From NCBI GenBank assembly GCA_002438605.1, contig DJPR01000040.1, positions 22,850-86,849 of the forward strand: a DNA stretch of 64,000 bases. The letters are read 5' to 3'. Within the stretch, counting starts at the first letter, position 1. Each line of letters begins with the position of its first letter. A program made the position numbers and the translations under genes. The DNA comes from Ruminococcus sp. UBA6407 (GTDB taxonomy: Bacteria; Bacillota; Clostridia; Oscillospirales; Ruminococcaceae). A model generated the notes under the pieces. It was not told where the DNA came from and searched no databases. It saw only the letters and a program-made list of their open reading frames with translations. Below are positions 1-7,993 of the stretch, piece by piece.

Positions 1-30
1 AATCTGACGAAAAATATATCTGCGTTTCTG

Positions 31-60
31 CCGCACAATCCTTGTGTGGTGTTACCCTTA
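31..60. repeat. dispersed palindrome, partial copy
   Basis: The short inverted repeat CCGCACAA / TTGTGTGG followed by TGTTAC matches the family of GCAACACCGCACAAAG-type intergenic palindromes seen about a dozen times in this window. The 30 bases before it show nothing recognisable; any gene they belong to lies outside the window. Confidence 0.5.
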
Positions 61-150
61 TTTTTACTTTATTGATTATATGTTATTATACAAAATTCTA
101 CAGGTTTTGTCAATAGTTATAAATAAATAATATCCCGCCATACAGCAGAT

Positions 151-203
151 TAAGGCAACACCGCACAAAGCTGTAAAATGAGCCTTATGCGGTGTTGCTT
201 TAA
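151..203. repeat. dispersed palindrome, full copy
   Basis: A clear inverted repeat: GGCAACACCGCA on the left and TGCGGTGTTGC on the right, about 25 bases apart, just downstream of the flavodoxin-like gene (minus strand). It could act as a weak terminator, but the same sequence recurs in many unrelated intergenic sites, so it is best read as a mobile or REP-like repeat. Confidence 0.7.
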
Positions 204-207
204 AGTA

Positions 208-732
208 TTATACATATTGAATTATTGACTCTAGGCTGTCATAATTTACAAAATTAACCTGTTTATTATAAGTTTCAATCATAGCTTTAACTTCTGCCGT
301 TTTCTTTTCTTCAGGTAATTTTACAGCTTTTTTGTATAATAATTTCATCATTGTTTTATGGGTGAAATTAAGTCTGGAATAATCAATTCCACCTCGTAGA
401 TGAATGATGTGTGCATTATTATATATTTCCGCAGATAATTGCTTCTTTATTCCGTTCCTTATTGCAGTTGTATTTCCTTTGTCAGTTGTGTCTGACAGTC
501 CCACAGTAGCAATAATAATTTTTTTATTATTGGTATTTCGCAATTTTTTAAAAGTCTTTTTCATTCCCAGAACGCCACCGGCATATAATGCACCGATATA
601 AATGATGTTTTCATATGAATCAATGTCATTGATTTCTTCAAATGATTTGAGGTCATAATTAATTTTTCTTGCTAATTCTTCTGCATAAAGTCTGGCTGTT
701 CCATAATGAGAGCCGTAAATTATAATATTCAA
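208..732 (-). CDS. flavodoxin-domain protein
   Basis: Small cytosolic flavodoxin-fold protein of 174 residues. The N-terminus NIIIYGSHYGTARLYAEEL is a beta strand plus a phosphate-binding loop (GSHYGTA) of the FMN-binding kind, followed by YENIIYIGALYAGG and IIIATVGLSD, typical central strands of the fold. The start is probably TTG at 732, because AGGAGA lies just upstream of it; the longer ATG-initiated frame to 765 has no ribosome binding site and adds residues outside the fold. It resembles the flavodoxin domain of HemG-like protoporphyrinogen oxidases and of many small Clostridial redox proteins; the partner is unknown. The gene stands alone with its own promoter at 817-845. Confidence 0.75.
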   Translation of the reverse strand: MNIIIYGSHYGTARLYAEELARKINYDLKSFEEINDIDSYENIIYIGALYAGGVLGMKKTFKKLRNTNNKKIIIATVGLSDTTDKGNTTAIRNGIKKQLSAEIYNNAHIIHLRGGIDYSRLNFTHKTMMKLLYKKAVKLPEEKKTAEVKAMIETYNKQVNFVNYDSLESIIQYV

Positions 733-748
733 AGTTGTTTCTCCTGTA

Positions 749-797
749 AAGGTAACACAGCACACAGCACGTCAAAAAGATTTGTGATGTGTTATCT
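749..797. repeat. dispersed palindrome copy in 5' leader
   Basis: Divergent copy of the same family (GGTAACACAGCACACAG ... GTGATGTGTTATC), with the internal GCACGTCAAA segment shared with the copy at 9382-9487. It lies between the flavodoxin promoter and its start, so it is transcribed as part of that leader. Confidence 0.5.
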
Positions 798-816
798 GAT
801 TTTTATTTATACTAAC

Positions 817-845
817 ATTATATACTAACGGGAAGTTTGTGTCAA
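817..845 (-). promoter_or_regulatory. sigma-A promoter for flavodoxin gene
   Basis: On the minus strand TTGACA and TATAAT are both perfect and separated by 17 bases. Transcription would start near 810 and read into the flavodoxin gene. Confidence 0.75.
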
Positions 846-885
846 TAAAAAAGTCACTTTTGACCATAATATCAAAAGTGACTTT
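846..885 (-). terminator. intrinsic terminator after NUDIX gene
   Basis: A perfect 14-bp stem (AAAGTCACTTTTGA with its complement) with an 8-base loop is followed on the minus strand by TTTTTTA. It lies ten bases past the NUDIX stop codon. Confidence 0.85.
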
Positions 886-894
886 GCAATGCAT

Positions 895-1704
895 TTAAAG
901 TACTGCTTTTTTTACCATAAATAACTCGTCTTTACTGATGCAGTGCTTAAACTGCGGACTGTCTATCATGGCAAGACATTCGTCAAGGTCTACCCAGCAA
1001 ACCTCTGCCACCTCTGACTCCTGAAGCACAAGCTTTGACAAATCAACAGGGTGGTGATAAAGGTATACGGCAGTAAGCTCACGGTCCCAGTATTTTTCGG
1101 ACTTGTATTCACTTGAATGCATACCTATAAATTCAAGCTGTTTAAGCTCCGACTTTATACCAAGCTCCTCATAAAGCTCTCTTACAGCACTTTTTCTGTA
1201 CTCTCCGCCCTCTGTAACATGACCTGCCGCTGAAACGTCATAGCAGTTCGGGTGAAGCTCCTTGCAGGCTGCTCTTTTCTGCAAAAGCACATAAACGCCT
1301 ATATCTGTTGTTTTTACAATCCATACATGCGAGGTCGGGTGCAGGTCGCCGTCCTCATGAATTAAGGTTCTTGGCTTAGACTTGTGAGTAAGATTGCCGT
1401 TTTCATCAATGATATTAAGAAATTCGTCCTCTTTTATTTCTAAAAGTACTTCTGACCTGTTCAGGCTTATATTTGTAAACATGCTGACTGCTTCGTTTAT
1501 GGTTTCGTTTTCCAAGTCGTCATTTGAAATGTAAAGGTTTATGCTTAGCGGTTTGGAAATGCTTTTAAGAAACTCCTCCGCACTGCTCAAAACGGCGTCA
1601 GGTTCTTCATCAAGGGAAAGCTTTGACGAAATCTCAGACAAAATTGTATTTCTGTCCGACTTCTTATTTAATATAATATCACAAGTATCCATATAAAACT
1701 CCAT
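895..1704 (-). CDS. NUDIX hydrolase, IDI/YfcD-like, with extra N-terminal domain
   Basis: Cytosolic NUDIX enzyme of 269 residues that would hydrolyse or isomerise a diphosphate substrate; the substrate cannot be read from sequence. The NUDIX box spans residues 161-183 (GHVTEGG ... RELYEELG), with the metal-binding REXXEE core intact. Upstream of it, residues 97-130 (DENGNLT ... HEDGDLHPTSHVWI) match the isopentenyl-diphosphate-isomerase-like NUDIX group. Roughly the first 95 residues are an extra domain I do not recognise. The first ATG (1704) has AAGGTG about 10 bases upstream; a second ATG at 1692 is preceded by GGAG at 6 bases, so the start may be four residues later. It is monocistronic, with a promoter at 1783-1811. 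Confidence 0.85.
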   Translation of the reverse strand: MEFYMDTCDIILNKKSDRNTILSEISSKLSLDEEPDAVLSSAEEFLKSISKPLSINLYISNDDLENETINEAVSMFTNISLNRSEVLLEIKEDEFLNIIDENGNLTHKSKPRTLIHEDGDLHPTSHVWIVKTTDIGVYVLLQKRAACKELHPNCYDVSAAGHVTEGGEYRKSAVRELYEELGIKSELKQLEFIGMHSSEYKSEKYWDRELTAVYLYHHPVDLSKLVLQESEVAEVCWVDLDECLAMIDSPQFKHCISKDELFMVKKAVL

Positions 1705-1732
1705 AAAAATTTTTCACCTTAAAGGCTGAAAA

Positions 1733-1762
1733 TAATGCCGCACAAAATCCATGCGGTTATAT
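1733..1762. repeat. dispersed palindrome, degenerate copy
   Basis: TGCCGCACAAAATCCATGCGGTT resembles a short, decayed member of the GCAACACCGCACAAAG family. It lies in the leader between the NUDIX promoter and gene. Only the CCGCA/TGCGG core pairs. Confidence 0.35.
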
Positions 1763-1782
1763 CTTAATATTCTGCCGTTGTT

Positions 1783-1811
1783 ATTATATACCACAGCTGA
1801 AATAAAGTCAA
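1783..1811 (-). promoter_or_regulatory. sigma-A promoter for NUDIX gene
   Basis: Minus-strand TTGACT, 17-base spacer, TATAAT. The rest of the 1705-1977 gap holds only the degenerate repeat and the plus-strand promoter at 1922-1950. Confidence 0.7.
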
Positions 1812-1921
1812 CACTTTGCTTTGCTTTATTTTAATGTGATGTCGCATAAGGAGATTGTAACGAAATTTTGCAGCAATTTTACTATGCTACCCCATTAATC
1901 ACTATCTTTGATTGCATACTA

Positions 1922-1950
1922 TTTACAAATGTTTTAATGTATGTTATAAT
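1922..1950 (+). promoter_or_regulatory. sigma-A promoter for small-gene cluster
   Basis: TTTACA, 17-base spacer, TATAAT, ending 27 bases before the first start codon of the 1978-4168 cluster. No other strong promoter is seen until the end of that cluster, so it may drive all five genes. Confidence 0.65.
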
Positions 1951-1977
1951 AATACAAACAAATAATCGGAGGTTTTT

Positions 1978-2412
1978 ATGGAATTTGATATTGAGCGAAT
2001 GATGCTTCGTCTTATTGGCAGAGTTGAAGAACTTGAAGAACGTATTAAATCCCTTGAAAAACAGCTGAACTTACAAAGCGACTGTTCTGACAGTAATTCC
2101 GATGAAATGCCGTCAGAAATTAAAACTAATGCCGATATTCGCAAGGCTGTTTACTTATTGTCTATTCAGGAGAAAATCACTGAAAAGGAAGTTGAACAAT
2201 TTGTAAATCCTGCATGGTGCAATGAGCATCTTCATTTAAATTTTCCTTTGCTTAGGGACTTTGAGTTAGGAAGATTTGATGAAAATGGCTATCCTCGCTA
2301 TTGGAATACTACTGTTTATATCTGTGGAAAGGAGTATTTTATTTGCTCACAATGGTATCCGCATAACAGGAATTATTTTTCACAGTGGCTGCAGGAAAAA
2401 TTAAAAAATTAG
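1978..2412 (+). CDS. unknown protein with N-terminal coiled coil
   Basis: 144 residues, no family recognised. Residues 1-30 form a leucine/glutamate-rich heptad pattern (RVEELEERIKSLEKQL), followed by a polar Ser/Asp linker and then an alpha-helical segment (residues 50-70). The C-terminal half is rich in Trp, Tyr and His (HLHLNFPLLRDF, YPRYWN, ICSQWYPHN) and looks like a compact folded domain. GGAGG lies 6 bases before the ATG. First gene of a cluster of five small unknown genes; the next gene encodes a second short coiled coil of similar pattern, which hints that the two could pair. No membrane segment or signal peptide is seen. Confidence 0.6.
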   Translation: MEFDIERMMLRLIGRVEELEERIKSLEKQLNLQSDCSDSNSDEMPSEIKTNADIRKAVYLLSIQEKITEKEVEQFVNPAWCNEHLHLNFPLLRDFELGRFDENGYPRYWNTTVYICGKEYFICSQWYPHNRNYFSQWLQEKLKN

Positions 2413-2512
2413 CAATTATTTTGCGTTGAATACTAACCGTTTGTTTAGTATATTTATTTTTACTTATAATTTTTGTATGTATTTTATACATACAAAGAAA
2501 GGGGACTTGTTA

Positions 2513-2650
2513 ATGAATGAGCAAAGTCAAATTATTGCCGAAACCCTTGCAGAACTTGAAAAGCGTATTTCCGAGCTTGAAAAACGTGTAGATTCATTGG
2601 AAATACAAGTCAGCAATGAAATGAATGGAAAGGAGGAGCTTTTGGTGTGA
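2513..2650 (+). CDS. very small coiled-coil protein
   Basis: 45 residues, almost entirely one amphipathic helix with heptads of Leu and charged residues (LAELEKRISELEKRVDSLE). The frame extends upstream to 2426, but AAAGGGG sits 8 bases before the ATG at 2513 and the extra residues are AT-driven and Phe-rich, so the short form is preferred. Its helix resembles the N-terminal helix of the previous protein. The stop overlaps the next start (GTGTGA), which implies translational coupling with the membrane protein that follows. Function unknown. Confidence 0.5.
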   Translation: MNEQSQIIAETLAELEKRISELEKRVDSLEIQVSNEMNGKEELLV

Positions 2651-3000
2651 TTGAAACCGTAATATCTGTATTTGGTCTTATTTGTGCCATTACACTTTTT
2701 GTTTTTCGTATGATTGAAGAAAAATCTGTTGATAATCGGAAAAAAGAGATTGAAAGGGTTAGGAGTGAAATACTAAAGGAGAGATATAACAGAAGATTAA
2801 AAAAGATTCAAATTGAAAGGGAAATAACCGGAAAGAAGTCAAAAATAAAACAAATTGAATTGCTTATGCAGGAACATTCAGATGATGATATTAAAAAAAG
2901 CTATAAAAATGATATTATTAATCTGCAAAAGGAAATTGATTTCTTAAAAGTTGAAGAAAAAGAAATTGATGATTTAATAAACAATGAAAAAAGCAAATAA
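2647..3000 (+). CDS. membrane-anchored coiled-coil protein
   Basis: 117 residues, function unknown. Starts at GTG, with AAGGAGGAG 8 bases upstream, overlapping the previous stop by 4 bases. Residues 1-21 (VIETVISVFGLICAITLFVF) are one hydrophobic segment; the remainder is highly charged and predicted as a long helical coiled coil (repeated KKIQIE, KEIEF, EEKEIDD patterns). The layout suggests a single-pass inner-membrane anchor with a cytoplasmic rod. It could be a scaffold or partner of the two short coiled-coil proteins before it. Nothing in it points to an enzyme. Confidence 0.55.
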   Translation: MIETVISVFGLICAITLFVFRMIEEKSVDNRKKEIERVRSEILKERYNRRLKKIQIEREITGKKSKIKQIELLMQEHSDDDIKKSYKNDIINLQKEIDFLKVEEKEIDDLINNEKSK

Positions 3001-3017
3001 AAATTGGAGGTTTTATT

Positions 3018-3626
3018 ATGAAAAAGATTAATTTATTTATTGGGGTTATGTTAGTTTTATCGGTTTTTACAGGCTGCGAATCAAATAAGCAAACTAATAG
3101 CTCAAGTTCTTATAATTCCGAGAAAAGCTCACAAACAAAAATTGAAACGACTGTTGAAAAAACTACTTCTGCTCCTGATACACAGGCAACAACGATTCAA
3201 ACAGAACCAACCACAGAAAAGCCGACTGAACCACCGACAGAGCCACCAACTGAAGCACCAACTGAACCGCCTACAGAACCACCAACTGAAAAGCCGTTCA
3301 GTGAATATCGAACCGATATTACATATGACCAGCTTGCAAGAACACCGGATGATTATAAAAATGAGGATCTTGTGTTAAGAGGTAAGGTTATTCAGGTTAT
3401 AGAGGCTGATTTTGCAACACAATTCAGAATTGCAATTAATGATGATTATAATTGTATTATCTATGCATTATATGAAGATAAAGATACACCAAGAGTTTTA
3501 GAAAATGACGAAATCACATTATATGGTTGTTCTCTCGGTTTGATAGACTATAGCACTGTGTTGGGTGCTACAATTACTGTTCCGCTTATTCAGATTAAAA
3601 TGATTGAAAACAACACTATGCAGTGA
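3018..3626 (+). CDS. lipoprotein with Thr/Pro linker and OB-fold-like domain
   Basis: 202 residues. The N-terminus has a Lys-rich start, a hydrophobic core and a lipobox ending at Cys20 (VFTGC), so it should be a lipid-anchored extracellular protein. Residues 21-60 are Ser/Thr-rich; residues 60-95 are a low-complexity linker of repeated TEPP/TEAP units; the C-terminal ~105 residues (YRTDITYDQLARTPDDYKN..., then LRGKVIQV) fit the small beta-barrel domain found at the end of many Firmicute lipoproteins, of unknown ligand. GGAGG precedes the ATG by 8 bases. It sits in the same direction as the coiled-coil genes, probably in one transcript. Confidence 0.75.
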   Translation: MKKINLFIGVMLVLSVFTGCESNKQTNSSSSYNSEKSSQTKIETTVEKTTSAPDTQATTIQTEPTTEKPTEPPTEPPTEAPTEPPTEPPTEKPFSEYRTDITYDQLARTPDDYKNEDLVLRGKVIQVIEADFATQFRIAINDDYNCIIYALYEDKDTPRVLENDEITLYGCSLGLIDYSTVLGATITVPLIQIKMIENNTMQ

Positions 3627-3664
3627 AGTTAATATAATATAAAATTTAATGGAGGTATTGTGAT

Positions 3665-4168
3665 ATGGCAATAAGTTTAATTAATGATAATCTGGAAAGA
3701 AGGTTTAGTGACGTATTAAGACGTGACGGCAAAGATATGCATGTGGTATTAACCGAAATCATTAATACGTACATTGATAGTGCTGACCGCATTTATAATA
3801 TAGCACATCCGGTAGCACATCCAGAAGAAAATATAAATCAACAACAAAGGTACTTAGCTTTGGAAAGAATTTGCAGTGTGGCAACACATCGACATCAATT
3901 TAATCACTGGATTTTAAAATCATATTTTTGTACTGAACATGACGGAGTTGCAAGTTTAAACGAAATGAAAGATTATTTTCTTAAAAACCGCAGAGATTGC
4001 AATGAACGGCAGTTTCATAATAATTTTAATCGGATGCTTACGGATGATGTTAATGGTAATCCTCATGGTCATTATTTTGATGTTTGTGGTATTCATGATG
4101 ATGAAGTAGTATTATTCGGCCCAGTCAGAGATGGTATTTTGCGTTACAGGCAATCCTTTATTTATTAA
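3665..4168 (+). CDS. unknown protein, possible ribbon-helix-helix N-terminus
   Basis: 167 residues, family not recognised. Residues 10-40 (ERRFSDVLRRDGKDMHVVLTE) are compatible with a ribbon-helix-helix or similar DNA-binding start, but this is a weak visual call. The remainder is rich in His, Asn and Arg (ATHRHQFNHWILK, NERQFHNNFNRML) and ends in a short beta segment. GGAGG lies 8 bases before ATG. Last gene of the cluster; it converges on purL with a shared hairpin terminator at 4253-4280. Confidence 0.5.
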   Translation: MAISLINDNLERRFSDVLRRDGKDMHVVLTEIINTYIDSADRIYNIAHPVAHPEENINQQQRYLALERICSVATHRHQFNHWILKSYFCTEHDGVASLNEMKDYFLKNRRDCNERQFHNNFNRMLTDDVNGNPHGHYFDVCGIHDDEVVLFGPVRDGILRYRQSFIY

Positions 4169-4240
4169 GGCAATACCCACAAGCTTTGTGCAGTGTTGCA
4201 TTAATTTAACAATACACAATCTTTTTGTGCTGTTGCTTAA
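4166..4240. repeat. two tandem dispersed palindromes
   Basis: Two members side by side: AAGGCAATACCCACAAGC...TTTGTGCAGTGTTGC, and AACAATACACAA...TTGTGCTGTTGC. Each can fold on itself. They fill the gap between the converging genes, before the terminator. Confidence 0.55.
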
Positions 4241-4252
4241 AATCTATAAAAC

Positions 4253-4280
4253 AAACGGCGGCTTATTCAGCCGCCGTTTT
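4253..4280. terminator. bidirectional terminator between converging genes
   Basis: Ten-base perfect stem AAACGGCGGC / GCCGCCGTTT with a 7-base loop, T-rich on both strands. It serves the small-gene cluster on the plus strand and purL on the minus strand. Confidence 0.85.
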
Positions 4281-4286
4281 ACTATA

Positions 4287-7200
4287 TTACTTAAAGTAAG
4301 CTACACCGCTTTCAAAAATCTTCTGGTCTTTATTGCCCTGAACATTTTTGCAGATAAAGCTGCCTTTACGTTCACTGTGTCCCATTTTACCGAATACACG
4401 TCCGTCAGGAGAGGTGATACCCTCAATAGCATCAATAGATGTATTAGGATTATATCTGATATCCATAGTAGGCTTGCCGTCCATATCAACATACTGAGTA
4501 GCGATTTGTCCGTTATTAGCAAGACGCTGGATAAGACTGAGCGGAGCAACAAATCTGCCCTCACCATGAGAAATCGGGATAGTGTGAATATCGCCGACCT
4601 CACAGCCGTAAAGCCAAGGTGATTTATTTGATGCGATTCTTGTATTTACCATCATTGACTGGTGACGTGCAATAGTATTGAATGTAAGCGTAGGTGATTC
4701 ATCAGTCATGTCAACAATTTCACCGTATGGTACAAGGCCGAGCTTGATAAGTGCCTGGAAACCGTTGCAGATACCGAGCATAAGACCGTCACGATTTTTA
4801 AGAAGTTCGTGGACAGCGTCCTTAATCTTAGGATTGCGGAAGAATGCCGTAATAAATTTACCGCTTCCCTCAGGCTCGTCACCGCCGCTGAATCCACCCG
4901 GAATCATAATAATCTGTGAATTCTTGATAGCCTTTTCGACCTGTTCAACAGATGATTCAATATCACCTGCGGATAAGTTCCTGATAACAATGGTTTCTGC
5001 AATTGCACCTGCCTTTTCAAAAGCTCTTGCTGTATCGTATTCACAGTTTGTACCGGGGAATACAGGGATAAGAACTCTTGGCTGAGCTGCCTTGATTGCA
5101 GGAGCAAGTCTTTTTGTTGAAGGATATACATAAGCTTCAGGAGTAGTTTCTGTTGTTTTTATTCTGCATGGGAATACAGATTCAAGCTTGCCCTCCCATG
5201 TTCTCTGCAATGCGTCAAGATTGATTGAATAATCAAAGTTCATAATCTTGTATTCAGACTTTGTTACGCCGATTACATTTTCGCTCTGCTTAGCAGCACC
5301 GTCAAGTTCAATTATGAATGCACCATAGCAAGGCTTAAACAGCTGTTGAGCTGAAAGCTTTGAAGTAAATTCAAATCCGAGCTTATTACCGAAACACATT
5401 TTTGCAATGCCCTCAGCAACACCGCCGTAGCCGATTGTCCAGACTGCCTTGGCACGTCCGTCAGCAATAATTTCTTCAACTTCGTCAAATACAGTCTTGA
5501 TGCTGTTGAAATCAGGAAGTCCGTTTGCGTCATATTCAGGTGTAATCATTATAACCTGACTGTCAGCAGACTTGAATTCTGTTGAGATAACCTTATCAGC
5601 TTTAGCTGTTGATACTGCAAATGAAACGAGTGTAGGCGGAACGTCGATCTGTTCAAAAGTACCTGACATTGAGTCCTTGCCGCCGATAGCTCCGCAGCCC
5701 ATTTCAAGCTGAGCCTTGAATGCACCGAGAAGTGCTGCAAGAGGCTTGCCCCATCTCTTAGGGTCATTCTGTGTTCTTTCAAAGTATTCCTGGAATGTGA
5801 GCCAGCATTTCTTGTATGAACCGCCTGCTGCAACTACCTTTGCGATAGATTCTATTACAGCAGTCATAGCTCCGTGATAAGGACTCTTTTCAGCAATAAC
5901 AGGATTATATCCCCAGCCCATGATTGAACAGGTATTTGTTTCGCCCTTGAGTACAGGAATCTTTGCAGCCATAGCCTGTGAAGGAGTAAGCTGGTATACA
6001 CCGCCGTAAGGCATAAGAACTGTTCCCGCACCGATTGTTGAGTCAAACTTCTCAACAAGACCCTTCTGTGAGCATACATTGAGGTTAGCCATAAGCTCTG
6101 TCCATGAATCAGCACAGTCAGTTATTTCTACCTTGCTTTCATTCGTAGGTTCTTCAATTGTAATATCTGTATATTTTGACGCACCGTTTGAGTTAAGGAA
6201 CTCTCTTGAAAGGTCAACGATTGTATTTCCGTTCCAGTTCATTTTAAGACGTGGTTCTTCAACAACATCAGCAACGAGAGTAGCTTCAAGGTTCTCCTTC
6301 TTTGCCTCCTCCATGAACTTATCGAGGTCCTCAGGAGCAATAACAACAGCCATTCTTTCCTGAGATTCACTGATTGCAATTTCAGTTCCGTCAAGACCGT
6401 CATATTTCTTAGGAACAGCGTTCAGATTAATTACAAGACCGTCAGTAAGCTCACCGATAGCAACTGATACACCGCCTGCACCAAAGTCATTACAGCGTTT
6501 TATCATCTTTGTAACTTCAGGATTTCTGAAAAGTCGCTGAAGCTTTCTTTCCTCAGGCGGATTACCCTTTTGAACCTCTGCACCGCAGTGTTCAAGTGAT
6601 TCAAGAGTATGTGATTTTGATGAACCTGTTGCACCGCCGCAGCCGTCACGGCCTGTTTTGCCGCCGAGAAGAACTACAACATCTCCGGGTACAGGTGCTT
6701 CACGTCTGATGTTTTCAGCAGGAGCCGCACCTACAACTGCACCGATTTCAAGACGCTTTGCAACGTATCCTGGGTGATAGATTTCCGAAACATGACCTGT
6801 TGCAAGTCCTATCTGGTTGCCGTATGAGCTGTAGCCGTTTGCCGCACCAACAGTAATCTTTCTCTGAGGCAGCTTGCCGTTAATTGTATCTTCAACAGGT
6901 ACAAGCGGATTTGCCGCACCTGTTACACGCATTGCCTGATATACATATGAACGTCCTGAAAGCGGGTCACGGATAGCACCGCCAAGACAGGTTGCCGCAC
7001 CGCCGAAAGGTTCAATTTCAGTCGGGTGGTTGTGAGTTTCGTTTTTGAACATGAGAATCCAGTCCTCAAGCTCGCCGTCAATGTCCACCTTGATTTTTAC
7101 GGAACAAGCATTAATTTCCTCACTCTCGTCAAGGTCAGGCATAAGGCCGTCAGCTTTGAGCTTTTTAGCGGCAAGGGTAGCAATATCCATGAGAGTTACG

Positions 7201-7991
7201 GGCTTTTCTTCACGTCCCAGCTCTTTTCTTACATTAAGGTACATATCATATGTTTCCTTGATGTAAGGAGTTTTTATATCCACATTTTTTACATTTGTAA
7301 GGAAAGTGGTATGACGGCAATGGTCAGACCAGTATGTGTCAATCATTCTGATTTCTGTAATTGTAGGATTTCTTTTTTCAGTATTTCGGAAATAATCCTG
7401 ACAAAACTTAATATCATCGAAATCCATAGCAAGTCCGAACTTTTCGATAAATGCGTTAAGACCTGCATCATTGAGCATAATAAAGCCTTCAAGCTCCTCA
7501 ACGGTAGTAGGAATATCATATTTTGTATCAAGAGTCTTGAATGTTTCAAGAGAAGCCTCACGGCTTTCAACAGGGTTGATAAGATATGATTTCAGCTTAT
7601 CAAATTCAGCGTCTGTAATATTTCCGCTGATAATGTAAACTCTTGCATTTTTAACACGGCATCTTTCGCCCTGTCTTAAAATCTGGATACACTGTTCACA
7701 GCTGTCGGCTCTCTGGTCAAACTGTCCGGGGAGGTATTCAACGGCAAAAACTCGTTCACTTCCGCTGAGCTTTGGCAGTTCGGTATATGTAACGTCAACG
7801 GCAGGCTCTGAAAAAACTGTATTTACAGCGGCTTCAAAATCCTCCTGACTAAGATTATCAGCGTCGTATCTGTTAAGAATTCTGATTCCAGATATGCTTA
7901 ATCTTAAAGCAGTCTGAACGTCGTTCAGTACAGATTGTGCCTCAACGGCAAATTCCGGTTTCTTTTCAACATAAATTCTGAATACAGACAT
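4287..7991 (-). CDS. purL: phosphoribosylformylglycinamidine synthase, single chain
   Basis: Converts FGAR, glutamine and ATP to FGAM in purine synthesis. At 1,234 residues this is the one-piece form with PurS-like N-terminus, two AIRS/FGAM-synthase-type lobes (NETHNHPTEIEPFGGAAT and GGKDSMSGTF are characteristic) and a C-terminal glutaminase from about residue 970. The glutaminase nucleophile is the Cys of LGICNGFQ, and PISHGEGRF carries its catalytic His. Bacillus splits this enzyme into PurS, PurQ and PurL. The start is set at 7991 because GGAG lies 8 bases upstream and MSVFRIYVEKK is the family's start; the ATG 24 bases further up lies inside mtaB. It begins 2 bases after the mtaB stop, so the two are co-transcribed. 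Confidence 0.97.
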   Translation of the reverse strand: MSVFRIYVEKKPEFAVEAQSVLNDVQTALRLSISGIRILNRYDADNLSQEDFEAAVNTVFSEPAVDVTYTELPKLSGSERVFAVEYLPGQFDQRADSCEQCIQILRQGERCRVKNARVYIISGNITDAEFDKLKSYLINPVESREASLETFKTLDTKYDIPTTVEELEGFIMLNDAGLNAFIEKFGLAMDFDDIKFCQDYFRNTEKRNPTITEIRMIDTYWSDHCRHTTFLTNVKNVDIKTPYIKETYDMYLNVRKELGREEKPVTLMDIATLAAKKLKADGLMPDLDESEEINACSVKIKVDIDGELEDWILMFKNETHNHPTEIEPFGGAATCLGGAIRDPLSGRSYVYQAMRVTGAANPLVPVEDTINGKLPQRKITVGAANGYSSYGNQIGLATGHVSEIYHPGYVAKRLEIGAVVGAAPAENIRREAPVPGDVVVLLGGKTGRDGCGGATGSSKSHTLESLEHCGAEVQKGNPPEERKLQRLFRNPEVTKMIKRCNDFGAGGVSVAIGELTDGLVINLNAVPKKYDGLDGTEIAISESQERMAVVIAPEDLDKFMEEAKKENLEATLVADVVEEPRLKMNWNGNTIVDLSREFLNSNGASKYTDITIEEPTNESKVEITDCADSWTELMANLNVCSQKGLVEKFDSTIGAGTVLMPYGGVYQLTPSQAMAAKIPVLKGETNTCSIMGWGYNPVIAEKSPYHGAMTAVIESIAKVVAAGGSYKKCWLTFQEYFERTQNDPKRWGKPLAALLGAFKAQLEMGCGAIGGKDSMSGTFEQIDVPPTLVSFAVSTAKADKVISTEFKSADSQVIMITPEYDANGLPDFNSIKTVFDEVEEIIADGRAKAVWTIGYGGVAEGIAKMCFGNKLGFEFTSKLSAQQLFKPCYGAFIIELDGAAKQSENVIGVTKSEYKIMNFDYSINLDALQRTWEGKLESVFPCRIKTTETTPEAYVYPSTKRLAPAIKAAQPRVLIPVFPGTNCEYDTARAFEKAGAIAETIVIRNLSAGDIESSVEQVEKAIKNSQIIMIPGGFSGGDEPEGSGKFITAFFRNPKIKDAVHELLKNRDGLMLGICNGFQALIKLGLVPYGEIVDMTDESPTLTFNTIARHQSMMVNTRIASNKSPWLYGCEVGDIHTIPISHGEGRFVAPLSLIQRLANNGQIATQYVDMDGKPTMDIRYNPNTSIDAIEGITSPDGRVFGKMGHSERKGSFICKNVQGNKDQKIFESGVAYFK

Positions 7992-7993
7992 TA

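Noticed and set aside
3205..3300. Tandem repeat resembling a small CRISPR or VNTR array
   Set aside because: It is the coding sequence for the TEPP/TEAP linker of the lipoprotein; units are 9-12 bases with no spacers.
4131..4622. 163-codon plus-strand frame over the purL 3' end
   Set aside because: Antisense shadow of purL, which has full-length homology in its own frame.
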